Virus record (IMG/VR): IMGVR_UViG_3300042691_025149
Span: 1-33,361 of that record
Reading direction: 5' to 3' (one strand)
DNA: 33,361 nt
DNA from: a virus
Position numbers and translations under genes: made by a program. Positions 1 to 7,251 of the stretch are shown here, piece after piece (the stretch's first letter is position 1; every line of letters begins with the position of its first letter). The notes below the pieces were generated by a model. The model was not told the origin of the DNA, did not search any database, and saw nothing but the letters and a program-made list of their open reading frames with translations.

Positions 1-484
1 TCTTCGCTTTGTTCTCCTTAGTTTGAACTTTACGTGGAATAGTAATATGAAGTAACCCATTATTGAAAGACGCATCCACCTTATCTGGATCCAGCTGATC
101 CGTGAGTCTAAATGAACGACTGAACGAGCTACGCTTCAATTCACGAAGTAGATAAACAGATTTATCAGTTTGCTCACTTTGCTGCGCCGTCTTTCCAACA
201 ATACTTAATACATCATCTTCAATTTGAATAGTGATGTCTTCCTTGTTATATCCTGCAATTTCTGCTTCAATTTCAACTTTATCGTCAAATGATAAAACGT
301 TAACTTTTGGGTATGCTGCCTTACTAAACGGTTCAATTCCAAAATTCTTGTAGATGTCTGGGAACTGACCACGGAAAGCATCATCAAAAAACCTGTCAAA
401 TGTATTCAATAAATTATCCCGATTGAATTCCATTTCCTTCTCAATAACCGATTTTGGTACCCGCTGAACTGTCCACTTTGTCAT
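1..484 (-). CDS. Small heat shock protein Hsp20 (3' end cut by window)
   Basis: I translated this directly: the ATG is at 484-482, preceded by AAGGAG, and the frame stays open to the window edge (161 residues seen). The start is MTKWTVQRVPKS. An alpha-crystallin domain follows: a beta-rich stretch KVEIEAEIAGYNKEDITI, then the C-terminal signature FNNGLLHITIPRK. Members of this family are ATP-independent holdases that bind unfolding proteins, and myoviruses such as cyanophages often carry one. The last residues and the stop codon are missing. It lies downstream of the HD gene, beyond a terminator-like hairpin, so it is probably transcribed separately. Confidence 0.9.
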   Translation of the reverse strand, partial: MTKWTVQRVPKSVIEKEMEFNRDNLLNTFDRFFDDAFRGQFPDIYKNFGIEPFSKAAYPKVNVLSFDDKVEIEAEIAGYNKEDITIQIEDDVLSIVGKTAQQSEQTDKSVYLLRELKRSSFSRSFRLTDQLDPDKVDASFNNGLLHITIPRKVQTKENKAK

Positions 485-573
485 AAGTGTTCTCCTTTAT
501 TATGTTTTCCGTTTCCACTATTGGATAACGGCGTAGGAACCCCGAAGGCGTCCCTAAAAATAAGTATAACAAA

Positions 574-610
574 ATGGACAAAATATAACGTTTTGTTATA
601 CTTTGTCCAT
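574..610 (-). terminator. Hairpin terminator after the HD gene
   Basis: ATGGACAAA (574-582) pairs with TTTGTCCAT (602-610). An inner TATAAC/GTTATA pairing shares the same hairpin. On the minus strand a TTTTGTT run follows. It lies just after the stop of the HD gene and would separate that operon from Hsp20. Confidence 0.6.
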
Positions 611-615
611 TTAAA

Positions 616-1251
616 TTAAAACCGAGTCTTATCGTTTTCCACCGAACATGCCATGTGATCAGCCCAGTGAATAAGTCGGGGAAGATTTGTTTTCATTGCA
701 TATGGAGCAAAATTAATCAGATAACTCTTTGTACCTTCGTCATATAGACCGTCTGACAACTTAATTCCTAACCATTCGTTCTGGGTAATTTGAATGTTGT
801 ATTTCTGTAACAGGAATAAGGCGCGATCCGTAATCTTAAAGTACTGAAGGTTGTCATTCATCTTATACATCTCGCCACGTTTACGGTGCCAATCCGAGTC
901 TTGATCAACATAGTGCGGACCTTCTTCTGGGTTACCCAACTTTCCGAGATCGTGATGGAGTGCGGCAAAGATAAGTTCTTGCTTTGTAAAGTTTACGTCA
1001 CCCTCAAGTGTCTTATACAGTGATGCCATCTTCAAAGCAGTTTCCGTGACACGAAGTACGTGATCAAGATATCCACCCGGCCATGCATTATGGAAATGCG
1101 CCTTTCCGGAAGCAGGTGCCATCATGAGTTCATCCTGCATAACGGAATACATTTCCTTCAACTGTTCCGCACGAGGATCGGCGTTGATGTACTCCATAAA
1201 CTTTTCATAATTTGCTTGAATCTTTTCTTCTGAGTTTTCAATCGTAAACAT
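616..1251 (-). CDS. HD-domain phosphohydrolase
   Basis: A 211-residue protein. Metal-binding HD-superfamily residues are visible: H64 in a PGGYLDHVLRV context and HHD at 99-101 in ALHHDLGKLG. A His/Asp-rich segment PHYVDQDSDWHRKRGE follows. Family members hydrolyse nucleotides or other phosphoesters with divalent metals; T4-like phages commonly carry such genes. The substrate cannot be read from sequence. A role in nucleotide salvage or RNA turnover is inference. It is transcribed in the same direction as the HNH gene, 21 bp upstream. Confidence 0.75.
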   Translation of the reverse strand: MFTIENSEEKIQANYEKFMEYINADPRAEQLKEMYSVMQDELMMAPASGKAHFHNAWPGGYLDHVLRVTETALKMASLYKTLEGDVNFTKQELIFAALHHDLGKLGNPEEGPHYVDQDSDWHRKRGEMYKMNDNLQYFKITDRALFLLQKYNIQITQNEWLGIKLSDGLYDEGTKSYLINFAPYAMKTNLPRLIHWADHMACSVENDKTRF

Positions 1252-1272
1252 AAAATAACCTTTGAGTAAAAT

Positions 1273-1800
1273 TTAATTAAGTTGGTACATGGATAACTTC
1301 TTTTGACTATTTTTCATCCACAACTCAAACAACGTGGGTGTAACGGGCTTCTTCAGTAACGTCATATTCGTATCTTCCAGATCGGTGTCTGCTTTCTTGT
1401 TATTACATGTAGAACATGCAGTCACCAAATTATCCCACGTAGACTTGCCACCCTTACATTCTGGAATTACGTGATCTCGTGTCAAGAACTCAAAACTACG
1501 TAACTCTGCCCTAGATCTATTACAATATTGACAAGTGTAGTTGTCACGTATAAACAAATTACGTTGACTCAATGCGGCTGATGTTCTAAAGATCTTTCTT
1601 CCTCGTACAAACATTTTTAAGGCAACAATTAATGGTACTTTAAATGTTTGTCTTGGAGATCGGACTTCTAATGTAGGGTGTTCCTCAACAATAACAGCCT
1701 TTCCTTCCAGAATCAAGAGCAATGCACGTTTTGATGTTGTAATGGATATAGGTTCGTATGTAGAATTGAGAACAACGCACCGTGTTGTTTCAAACTCCAT
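1273..1800 (-). CDS. HNH endonuclease
   Basis: A 175-residue protein. The C-terminal half has a complete zinc-bound HNH motif: C90-x2-C93, DH at 109-110, N124, and C129-x2-C132 followed by N133-N134-K. The N-terminal half (CVVLNSTYEPISI) is the domain usual in bacterial and phage HNH nucleases of this size. It probably cuts DNA. It could be a homing-type, packaging-linked or host-DNA nuclease. No interrupted gene is seen nearby, so homing is unsupported. Confidence 0.85.
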   Translation of the reverse strand: MEFETTRCVVLNSTYEPISITTSKRALLLILEGKAVIVEEHPTLEVRSPRQTFKVPLIVALKMFVRGRKIFRTSAALSQRNLFIRDNYTCQYCNRSRAELRSFEFLTRDHVIPECKGGKSTWDNLVTACSTCNNKKADTDLEDTNMTLLKKPVTPTLFELWMKNSQKKLSMYQLN

Positions 1801-1803
1801 AAA

Positions 1804-2121
1804 TCATTCCTCTGGTTTATTTGATTCTTTGATCAATTTATCAACTTGATATTTGATCATAAGATCTTTTGTCCGTTGCGCATATTCGTATTCTTCTGCT
1901 TTTACGAAAATTTTTAATGCTTCATCCAATGTATCTAATACTTTACGTCTAGGGATCCATGCGAACATACTCTCGTCTTCAAACTTGAAGAGTTCAATAC
2001 GTTCATTAGTTGTTGTCAAGTTCCTGTTAAGTTCACGTAGTATATACTTGTATACAAGAACTTTGTTCTCTGTGATGAACTTGTCCCAGACTTGAGCAGA
2101 TTTATTTGGAAGAACGAGCAC
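1804..2121 (-). CDS. Hypothetical protein with UVR-like helical hairpin
   Basis: A 105-residue protein that I do not recognise. The region TLDEALKIFVKAEEYEYA followed by QRTKDLMIKYQ resembles the UvrB/UvrC (UVR) helical hairpin that mediates protein contacts. The resemblance is weak and by eye only. Its start overlaps the end of the zinc-ribbon gene by 20 bp, and its stop lies 4 bp before the HNH gene, so the three are probably co-transcribed. Confidence 0.6.
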   Translation of the reverse strand: MLVLPNKSAQVWDKFITENKVLVYKYILRELNRNLTTTNERIELFKFEDESMFAWIPRRKVLDTLDEALKIFVKAEEYEYAQRTKDLMIKYQVDKLIKESNKPEE

Positions 2122-2533
2122 TCTTTCGACCTCTAACCGAAGTTTTTTTCGGTGTCTTTTTTGTGACTTTTACTTTTTTAACTACTTTCTTAATTGAAGG
2201 CTTGGGTACTGCGTCAGATGTATTTTCTTTCTTAAGACGTTTGATTTCCGCAGGATCCGTTACTTCAACGCCTTTGGAATACACAATTCCGTCTTGTTCA
2301 AAGTACATCTTAAAATGCCAGCCACGGGGCTTCGGTGTACCAGTAGATTCTTTTTTATATCCTGTGGGTGGTGCAACCATTTTCTGTACGCAGTGCGCAC
2401 ACGTTACACGAGCTACATCGGACGGAACTTCTACTTCTTCATTACCACATTCACCACAAATCAAATAGTGTCTACCGCTAATTTTACGGACTTCTGACTT
2501 CGACAACTTCTTGATTCTACGTTTCAGTGCCAT
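2102..2533 (-). CDS. Zinc-ribbon protein with basic AT-hook-like tail
   Basis: A 143-residue protein. A four-cysteine zinc ribbon is formed by C26-x2-C29 and C45-x2-C48. The last 35 residues are rich in Lys and Arg and include RGRKSARSSK, an AT-hook-like minor-groove motif. This layout suggests a nucleic-acid-binding protein, possibly a transcription or nucleoid factor. The specific function is unknown. The N-terminus (MALKRRIKKLSKSEVRKISG) is also strongly basic. Confidence 0.7.
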   Translation of the reverse strand: MALKRRIKKLSKSEVRKISGRHYLICGECGNEEVEVPSDVARVTCAHCVQKMVAPPTGYKKESTGTPKPRGWHFKMYFEQDGIVYSKGVEVTDPAEIKRLKKENTSDAVPKPSIKKVVKKVKVTKKTPKKTSVRGRKSARSSK

Positions 2534-2534
2534 G

Positions 2535-2798
2535 TTAACCTCGTGCTTTCCAAAGTCTGTATTGTTTGTTCCACCGAGCTTCTAGAAATTTTACTTTGTT
2601 TTTTGCCCACACTGGAGAATCTAATTTCTTGATTCTCTCATTTAACTCAATTAATCTTGCACGTGCGTTAAACAATTGAGCTAAATTTTTTGCTTCTACG
2701 ATCATCTGCATAACTTTCACACATTCGGACTCAATAAATTCTTTTTCTGAATTTGTACGAAATATGTTTTTGAGGTAGTGTTTAATTTTTTCATACAT
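2535..2798 (-). CDS. Small helical hypothetical protein
   Basis: An 87-residue protein with charged, helix-forming sequence (VMQMIVEAKNLAQLFNARAR, LIELNERIKKLD) and no recognised motif. It ends 1 bp before the zinc-ribbon start, so translation may be coupled. It is the first gene of the short operon between tmRNA and HNH. Confidence 0.6.
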   Translation of the reverse strand: MYEKIKHYLKNIFRTNSEKEFIESECVKVMQMIVEAKNLAQLFNARARLIELNERIKKLDSPVWAKNKVKFLEARWNKQYRLWKARG

Positions 2799-2835
2799 TG
2801 TTTACTCCGACAAAATATAAACACCAACCGTTGAG

Positions 2836-3172
2836 TGGACCCGAGGGGAGTCGAACCCCTGTCCGAGATTGCTTCCTACTAAGTTTTTATGTACGTAGTT
2901 CCTTGTAATATTTCGTCCGCCTCTTGACAAGGAACAACCATAAGTCGGACATAGGACAGTTGTGTATCATGTTAGCTACGGTCCCTTACTAACACTATAC
3001 CACGTAAATGAACAAAGTAACCCTACGTGGGTCAGATCACTTCGTCAGGCTGCAATTAAGCAGCGAGGGCTAAATTATAGTTGCCAGTTAGATTTTTTGG
3101 TCTGTTTTACTCGTCTTACCAAACGAGGTACAAAGCTTAATCATCCACACCCCGTCGAAACCAGGCGGGCCC
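2836..3172 (-). ncRNA. ssrA: tmRNA (transfer-messenger RNA)
   Basis: The 5' end (3172-3166, GGGCCCG) pairs with the 3' end (CGGGTCC at 2843-2837) into a 7-bp acceptor stem with a G3-U70 wobble, the alanyl-tRNA synthetase identity element. The discriminator is A at 2836, and CCA is not encoded. The 5' block GGTTTCGACGGGG and the T-arm ACAGGGGTTCGACTCCCCT are the usual tmRNA landmarks. Length is about 337 nt. It rescues stalled ribosomes and tags nascent peptides for proteolysis. It sits in one piece, not permuted, among phage genes. Confidence 0.95.
3056..3085 (-). other. tmRNA tag reading frame
   Basis: Inside tmRNA the frame from GGC at 3085 reads GNYNLALAA and then TAA. The ALAA end matches the conserved ClpXP-type degradation signal. 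The resume codon is inferred to be GGC (Gly), since tags usually begin with Ala or Gly. The preceding sequence is the normal A-rich resume region. Confidence 0.85.
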
Positions 3173-3393
3173 TAAAACAAATTATCCTTAATAACCTTTA
3201 TAAGTGTAAAAAATAAAATTATAGAGGCACCGAGAATAACCAAAATGATTGGAGACAAAACCAGTGTCCATGAATAATTGATATAACCTAATATTTTAAG
3301 GACTACTAGTAACATCTCTGCTAAAATGATCACGGTAGATGGACCAAAGTCCAGTATAACTCGTGTCTTTATTTCTTTCGTAACCGTAGACAT
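3172..3393 (-). CDS. Small two-TM membrane protein
   Basis: A 73-residue protein starting MSTVTKEIK. I chose this Met because GGAGGTGTGT lies directly before it; an earlier in-frame Met lacks such a site. Two hydrophobic helices are visible (TVIILAEMLLVVLKILGY, LVLSPIILVILGASIIL), with a charged C-terminus. It could be holin-like, but there is no lysis gene beside it. Its stop codon ends on the first base of tmRNA, an unusually tight packing. Confidence 0.65.
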   Translation of the reverse strand: MSTVTKEIKTRVILDFGPSTVIILAEMLLVVLKILGYINYSWTLVLSPIILVILGASIILFFTLIKVIKDNLF

Positions 3394-3444
3394 ACACACC
3401 TCCGAAATCATTGTCTTTAAATATACATATCAATCAACAGAAAG

Positions 3445-3921
3445 TCAAGGTTGTTGATCATGCAATGTTTTAATACTTATAATCTTATATGTTGCTTTTC
3501 CTTTTGGCAATGACGCAACTCCTGTTTCACCAACCTGCTTATCACATAAAGCCTTTCCAATCGGTGACTGAGAGGTTACTTCTACATACTCCGTGGTTGC
3601 GGCATCAGTTATTGCACCCAAGACGAGTTTAAACGTGACTATTTTATTCTCTTCTAGATGATTTACTTCAACAATTGATCCTACGCCTACGTTAGTTTTT
3701 GAAACATTTTGTAAATTAATAGCTTTATAAGTATTTAATCTGTCGATCAATTGCTGTAGTCGTATACTCGCAAAATACTGTCTGGAAATCACTTCGGAAA
3801 ATTCAGAATTTTCTTTTAGATCCCCGCTTTCAATAGCATTTTGCATCTCTTGGGGGATCGTAACAGACAATTCATATCGCAACTCATTAATTTCATTTTC
3901 TAGATACTTTCGTTCGTTCAT
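3445..3921 (-). CDS. GreA/GreB-type transcription elongation factor
   Basis: A 158-residue protein, the usual length for GreA. The N-terminal coiled coil carries the tip motif GDLKENSEF (33-41), where D34 and E37 match the acidic pair that coordinates the catalytic Mg2+ in the RNA polymerase secondary channel. The C-terminal domain has SQSPIGKAL (118-125) and GETGVASLPKG, typical of the FKBP-like GreA domain. The product should rescue backtracked RNA polymerase by stimulating transcript cleavage. A phage copy suggests adjustment of host polymerase during infection. Confidence 0.9.
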   Translation of the reverse strand: MNERKYLENEINELRYELSVTIPQEMQNAIESGDLKENSEFSEVISRQYFASIRLQQLIDRLNTYKAINLQNVSKTNVGVGSIVEVNHLEENKIVTFKLVLGAITDAATTEYVEVTSQSPIGKALCDKQVGETGVASLPKGKATYKIISIKTLHDQQP

Positions 3922-3945
3922 AAAATACTCTCATACAAAAGACAA

Positions 3946-3979
3946 AATAGAAATGAGGAAGTATATCCCCATTTCTATT
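3946..3979 (-). terminator. Rho-independent terminator of the 4020-4328 gene
   Basis: AATAGAAATG (3946-3955) pairs with CATTTCTATT (3970-3979), a perfect 10-bp stem. On the minus strand it is followed by TTTTGTCTTTTG. It lies about 40 bp past the stop of the upstream minus-strand gene. Confidence 0.75.
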
Positions 3980-4019
3980 CTGATAAGTATTAAAGTTGTA
4001 TTTTAAAACAACATTTTAC

Positions 4020-4328
4020 TTATGCAACTGTCCACTCCGTGATGGCGCGACCACGTGCTGCTGGACGAGTCGAGTTCGTCACACCGGCGTATTCAAAATT
4101 CGGTTCACGAAGAACGGAATTGATGAAAGAAAGACGAGTGCGAACCTGCTGCGGACGGACACCTTCACGATCAAGGTAGGTGTGGGCGTCATCGGCGGTA
4201 ACCGTGCCAGTGGAACGACGACGAGCGAGACTGTAAAGCCAGCTCTTCATACGGTTGGCGGTACGATCAAACTCATCAGGGGTGTACGTCTTAACGGTGA
4301 AACGCTGCGTTGAATTAGTGTTGCGCAT
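4020..4328 (-). CDS. Basic hypothetical protein, possibly winged-helix
   Basis: A 102-residue, Arg/Thr-rich protein that I do not recognise. The middle (TVTADDAHTYLDREGV, then RTRLSFINSVLRE) and the end (RPAARGRAITEWTV) look like the helix-turn-helix and wing of a small winged-helix fold, but this is by eye. It has its own promoter and terminator, so it is a single-gene transcript. GC content is higher than in its neighbours. Confidence 0.7.
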   Translation of the reverse strand: MRNTNSTQRFTVKTYTPDEFDRTANRMKSWLYSLARRRSTGTVTADDAHTYLDREGVRPQQVRTRLSFINSVLREPNFEYAGVTNSTRPAARGRAITEWTVA

Positions 4329-4357
4329 ACATAACCTCTACAGTTAGTAGTTTTTTT

Positions 4358-4392
4358 GCAAGGACTATTGATTTAGTGTGTCTGTGCCTTGC
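4358..4392 (-). promoter_or_regulatory. Leader hairpin before the 4328 start
   Basis: GCAAGG (4358-4363) pairs with CCTTGC (4387-4392) in the leader RNA between the promoter at 4411-4439 and the ATG at 4328. The role is unknown. It is not followed by a U-run on the minus strand, so it is not a simple terminator. Confidence 0.4.
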
Positions 4393-4410
4393 TTCACGTG
4401 ACACTCTTGT

Positions 4411-4439
4411 ATAATAACCTATCTGTTACTTGATGTCAA
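4411..4439 (-). promoter_or_regulatory. Sigma70-type promoter, minus strand
   Basis: On the minus strand: TTGACA (4439-4434), 17-bp spacer ending ATAGGT, then TATTAT (4416-4411). The start point is expected near 4404. It drives the 4328-4020 gene. CCCC before the -35 and ATAGG before the -10 match the promoter family of the right end. Confidence 0.8.
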
Positions 4440-4449
4440 GGGGTATTTT

Positions 4450-4686
4450 TTATACGTCATTAATTGGTTCGACGTTAATATTAAGTTTCTGGGCAATTTG
4501 ATTACACTTTGTATTGATATTGTCCATGTGATCCTCAATATCCCCGTACCACAACTTGCCATACTGCTTACTGAAGATAATCATATTCTTCAATACACTC
4601 TTTTCTGCTGACATATTACCCACTGTACCAAACAATTCAGTAGCCATATCCACGGCAGGTTGTACATCTTCTTCTGTGTAAAACAT
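4450..4686 (-). CDS. Hypothetical acidic protein
   Basis: A 78-residue protein with mixed helical sequence (QPAVDMATELFGTVGNM, KLNINVEPINDV). I see no recognised motif. It ends 11 bp before the -35 box of the next promoter and starts 11 bp after the stop of the four-cysteine protein, so those two are probably co-transcribed. Confidence 0.6.
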   Translation of the reverse strand: MFYTEEDVQPAVDMATELFGTVGNMSAEKSVLKNMIIFSKQYGKLWYGDIEDHMDNINTKCNQIAQKLNINVEPINDV

Positions 4687-4697
4687 AAAATCCTCTA

Positions 4698-5030
4698 CTA
4701 CTTGTTTTGTTGAGAAAGTGTGTTATCAACTTCCATTGTATAACACGGGAGACATAAACATTTTGTTTCTACCATCCATTCGTCATGTTGCCTTCTGAAT
4801 CCGTACGCACCACAGCTTTCACAGGTACGTACCGATTCCCGTTCCATAACGTAGGTTACACAATCTACAATGTATTGGGTATGTTTGTCAAGGGTCTGAA
4901 TATTAATTCTTAACATACCCCTATATCTTTCTATGTTCTGAAGTGTTATATTAGGTAGTTTTTCAAAGAGAGCGTTTAGTTTATCTTCAAACTTATCTCT
5001 CCAACCTTTACCAAAGTTTTCTAATATCAT
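4698..5030 (-). CDS. Four-cysteine zinc-binding hypothetical protein
   Basis: A 110-residue protein. C-terminal cysteines CESCGAYGF and CLCLPCY form two CxxC-type pairs, consistent with one structural zinc. The N-terminal two thirds look helical (KFEDKLNALFEKLPNITLQN). The function is unknown; a nucleic-acid or protein adaptor is possible. Confidence 0.6.
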   Translation of the reverse strand: MILENFGKGWRDKFEDKLNALFEKLPNITLQNIERYRGMLRINIQTLDKHTQYIVDCVTYVMERESVRTCESCGAYGFRRQHDEWMVETKCLCLPCYTMEVDNTLSQQNK

Positions 5031-5043
5031 ATTATTAACGTTT

Positions 5044-5348
5044 TTAAACTTTTCTTTTTGGTACTTTTTCTTTTATAAGACGCAATCCTACGGATATACG
5101 TTTATAACTACGTATGTGATAACGTATTAATATTTTATAAATTGTAGTGTGATCACATTGTACTAAGCGCTTACTTATTCACTGAATGGAAGTTTCTTCA
5201 TTTCCCGAAACATGTCGGTAGCTTCCGTATTTTCTTCTATTTCTTCTTTCTTGTTTACCTTATTTGCTAATTGTTGTTTCTTAGCAAGATTTTCTTCCGA
5301 CTTCTTCTGTGTCTTTTTTAGCAAAGACTGTAACTGCTTTTCATTCAT
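5044..5348 (-). CDS. HTH DNA-binding protein, split by a -1 frameshift
   Basis: Reading from ATG at 5348 gives 57 residues (MNEKQLQSLLKKTQKK...KKLPFSE) and a stop at 5177-5175. Reading on from 5178 in the -1 frame gives 44 more residues, ISKRLVQCDHTTIYKILI and a basic tail ending VPKRKV, stop at 5046-5044. Joined, the junction reads LPFSEISKRLVQCDHTTIYK, a convincing helix-turn-helix; the second part alone has no normal start codon. This is therefore a single-base deletion, a sequencing error, or programmed -1 frameshifting. No classic slippery heptamer is visible at the junction. Confidence 0.65.
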
Positions 5349-5350
5349 TA

Positions 5351-5785
5351 TCATGAATCGTCTTCATCCTCTTCAAAGTTATCATCTTCGTCCTGTTCAA
5401 ACAAGTTTTTCAACTTACTAATTTCATCATCGGAAAAATATTCAGACTCCTCGCCACTGTTTTTAATTTTATCAATTAATTCATCCAATGTTTTCGCAGA
5501 ATACTTTCCATCACTAGTTTTGTAAATCTGACCAAATTTTCGTGTATCATCAATTTGGTCAACCATCCCTTCGGTCATCTGAATAAATTCAGTAAACCCT
5601 TGTGCCATCTTAGATGTAGTTTGTTCTATAAACATTATTTTACTGACGATACCTCCAAGTCCTACGTGCATTTGCTCAATCAAAGTTTTAATTTTTATTA
5701 AATTGGCAAATACCACGAACACTAGAAATATTGATATAAAATTGATTACAGTAGAAACTACAAAAACCGTTTCTATAATAGTCAT
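5351..5785 (-). CDS. Membrane-anchored protein with acidic tail
   Basis: A 144-residue protein. One N-terminal transmembrane helix (VFVVSTVINFISIFLVFVVF) is followed by a helical domain and a very acidic end (EQDEDDNFEEDEDDS). There is no family match by eye. Its stop is 2 bp before the start of the frameshifted HTH gene, so the two are probably translationally coupled. Confidence 0.65.
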   Translation of the reverse strand: MTIIETVFVVSTVINFISIFLVFVVFANLIKIKTLIEQMHVGLGGIVSKIMFIEQTTSKMAQGFTEFIQMTEGMVDQIDDTRKFGQIYKTSDGKYSAKTLDELIDKIKNSGEESEYFSDDEISKLKNLFEQDEDDNFEEDEDDS

Positions 5786-5809
5786 TCAAAATCCTTATGT
5801 CAAGGGGCA

Positions 5810-6160
5810 TTAATCATCGTTCTTTGGTTTAATTACGGTATAAGTACCTGTTGTTGCTTTGTACTCATTTAACTCATCGGTTAGCCGTGACACCTCCATT
5901 TTTAGTTCGTTAGTCACTTCTACTTGATGATAGTACTTTTCTTTCCATTCGTCAAGAGACTTTTGCAATAAATATAATTCTTCTTTTACTGCATCAAGTT
6001 CTTCACGAAGTTCTTTACGTAAGGATAAATGTTCTTCTAATCTATCCTTTTTCTTATTGGAAAGTTTTGTGACGTACTGTACAACACCACCCGCAACTAT
6101 TGCTCCAAGTGTACCAAATATAGCTGTATTAAGTTCCCCCCAAAGTCTTTCAGTTGCCAT
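5810..6160 (-). CDS. Membrane-anchored coiled-coil protein
   Basis: A 116-residue protein. An N-terminal hydrophobic helix (IFGTLGAIVAGGVVQYV) is followed by about 60 residues of heptad-like coiled coil (LREELDAVKEELYLLQKSL, LKMEVSRLTDELNEYK). The shape resembles inner-membrane spanins or phage membrane-scaffold proteins. There is no lysis gene beside it, so the role is open. Confidence 0.6.
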   Translation of the reverse strand: MATERLWGELNTAIFGTLGAIVAGGVVQYVTKLSNKKKDRLEEHLSLRKELREELDAVKEELYLLQKSLDEWKEKYYHQVEVTNELKMEVSRLTDELNEYKATTGTYTVIKPKNDD

Positions 6161-6198
6161 GTGATAATCTCAATAAGGTTACATGACTCAAAAAAACC

Positions 6199-6402
6199 TT
6201 ATTTAATTTTACCTGTACGTAACCGTTTTGGAAAAACTACTTGGGTTAAATAAAAAACAATAGTTGATACACCAACAGCAATAACGTCATGGTGACCTAT
6301 ACCTGGTGTATGACCGGCATAGGTACCCAAGACGCAACCTGCAAAAAATATTAATGTTGCACATAACGGATTATGATTGGTATTACACCCTTCTGTACTC
6401 AT
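6199..6402 (-). CDS. Small two-TM membrane protein
   Basis: A 67-residue protein with two hydrophobic stretches (PLCATLIFFAGCVLGTYAG; DVIAVGVSTIVFYLTQVVF) separated by GHTPGIGHH, then a basic end. The size and topology fit a holin or a small membrane modulator. No family is recognised. Confidence 0.55.
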   Translation of the reverse strand: MSTEGCNTNHNPLCATLIFFAGCVLGTYAGHTPGIGHHDVIAVGVSTIVFYLTQVVFPKRLRTGKIK

Positions 6403-6439
6403 ATCAAACTCCGTGTTATACTACAAATAAATAGTAAGA

Positions 6440-6685
6440 TTACTTCAAACTATCCAAAACAAATACGTTGCAAAGTGGTTCTGCCTTCATGACAATCAAC
6501 GTATCTCGTGCCGAACGACTGACACTTAGCAGAGCGGGACAAATAGCGTCTTTGCGAGCACTTTCTACAATTGCAGTACGTTTGGTGTCCTCTCTAATAA
6601 CCCAAGCGAGTGCACCGATTACAACTGCCACGCCTGTCCAAAAAACAATATCTTTAATAATCTTCTGAATCTTCGTCTTCTCCAT
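6440..6685 (-). CDS. Single-TM secreted-face protein
   Basis: An 81-residue protein. The basic N-terminus (MEKTKIQKIIKD) precedes one transmembrane helix (IVFWTGVAVVIGALAWVI). The exported part has two cysteines (DAICPALL, PLCNVFV) that could form a disulphide. Its start overlaps the end of the upstream gene by 32 bp. Confidence 0.55.
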   Translation of the reverse strand: MEKTKIQKIIKDIVFWTGVAVVIGALAWVIREDTKRTAIVESARKDAICPALLSVSRSARDTLIVMKAEPLCNVFVLDSLK

Positions 6686-6881
6686 AACCTGTTTCCTCCT
6701 CCTCTACGAGTTCTATACTGTCGGTATCGTCAATCAATTCAATGCCAACGATGCCGTCTTGTGTTAACAAATCAGAGTTGTCAACGGCGGTATATGCGTA
6801 ATCTAACGCATCTTCAGGAGATTCTCCCCATACGGTTAATTTTGCGTAGACTATATAACGTTCTAATTTAGAATTACTCAT
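6654..6881 (-). CDS. Acidic hypothetical protein
   Basis: A 75-residue protein starting MSNSKLERYIVYAKLTVWGE. The C-terminus is Glu/Asp-rich (VEEEETGYGEDEDSEDY). A CAGGAGAACACTT ribosome site precedes the ATG, almost identical to that of Hsp20. It is the first gene of the leftward operon that begins at the 6906-6934 promoter. Confidence 0.65.
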   Translation of the reverse strand: MSNSKLERYIVYAKLTVWGESPEDALDYAYTAVDNSDLLTQDGIVGIELIDDTDSIELVEEEETGYGEDEDSEDY

Positions 6882-6905
6882 AAGTGTTCTCCTGAATGTT
6901 CTCTC

Positions 6906-6934
6906 AACTTAATCTCGTTAATGTCGTTTGTCAA
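6906..6934 (-). promoter_or_regulatory. Promoter for the leftward operon
   Basis: On the minus strand: TTGACA (6934-6929), 17-bp spacer, TAAGTT (6911-6906), a weak -10. It lies about 25 bp upstream of the 6881 start and is divergent from the 6966-6994 promoter. Confidence 0.6.
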
Positions 6935-6965
6935 GTAGACCTTTTAATAATATATAATACGGGAC

Positions 6966-6994
6966 TTGACATAAATTCGTTTAACAATTATATA
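6966..6994 (+). promoter_or_regulatory. Promoter for the rightward genes
   Basis: TTGACA (6966-6971), 17-bp spacer, TATATA (6989-6994), then the ATG at 7018. With the leftward promoter it forms a divergent control region of about 130 bp. Confidence 0.75.
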
Positions 6995-7017
6995 TAAAAA
7001 ACTCTTACCTGAAAAAT

Positions 7018-7227
7018 ATGTTAATCTATTCTATAGTTTTAAACGTTGTTTTAATAACTACGTTGTTGGTATTTATAATAAGGTATAGGAAACGTACCCG
7101 TTATATTACACAATTATTTGGTCGTGCATGGTACTTGGAAACGAGTCTTATGGATATATATAATCATTGTAATACAGAAACTCAAAGTAAAATAGAGGAT
7201 GTTTTAGGCAAAATAAAACCATTATAA
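7018..7227 (+). CDS. Small single-TM protein
   Basis: A 69-residue protein with an N-terminal transmembrane helix (SIVLNVVLITTLLVFIIRY), a basic stretch RKRTRY, then a soluble part. It is the first gene after the rightward promoter. No clear Shine-Dalgarno sequence is seen. The function is unknown. Confidence 0.6.
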   Translation: MLIYSIVLNVVLITTLLVFIIRYRKRTRYITQLFGRAWYLETSLMDIYNHCNTETQSKIEDVLGKIKPL

Positions 7228-7251
7228 AATATCACCAATCGGGGACTTCAG

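Noticed and set aside
205-399. A 64-residue minus-strand frame in the Hsp20 region.
   Set aside because: It is out of frame with the clear Hsp20 reading that spans 484 to 1; only Hsp20 shows a family signature and a ribosome site.
2106-2468. A 120-residue plus-strand frame.
   Set aside because: It is the antisense shadow of the zinc-ribbon gene, whose cysteines and basic tail are coherent.
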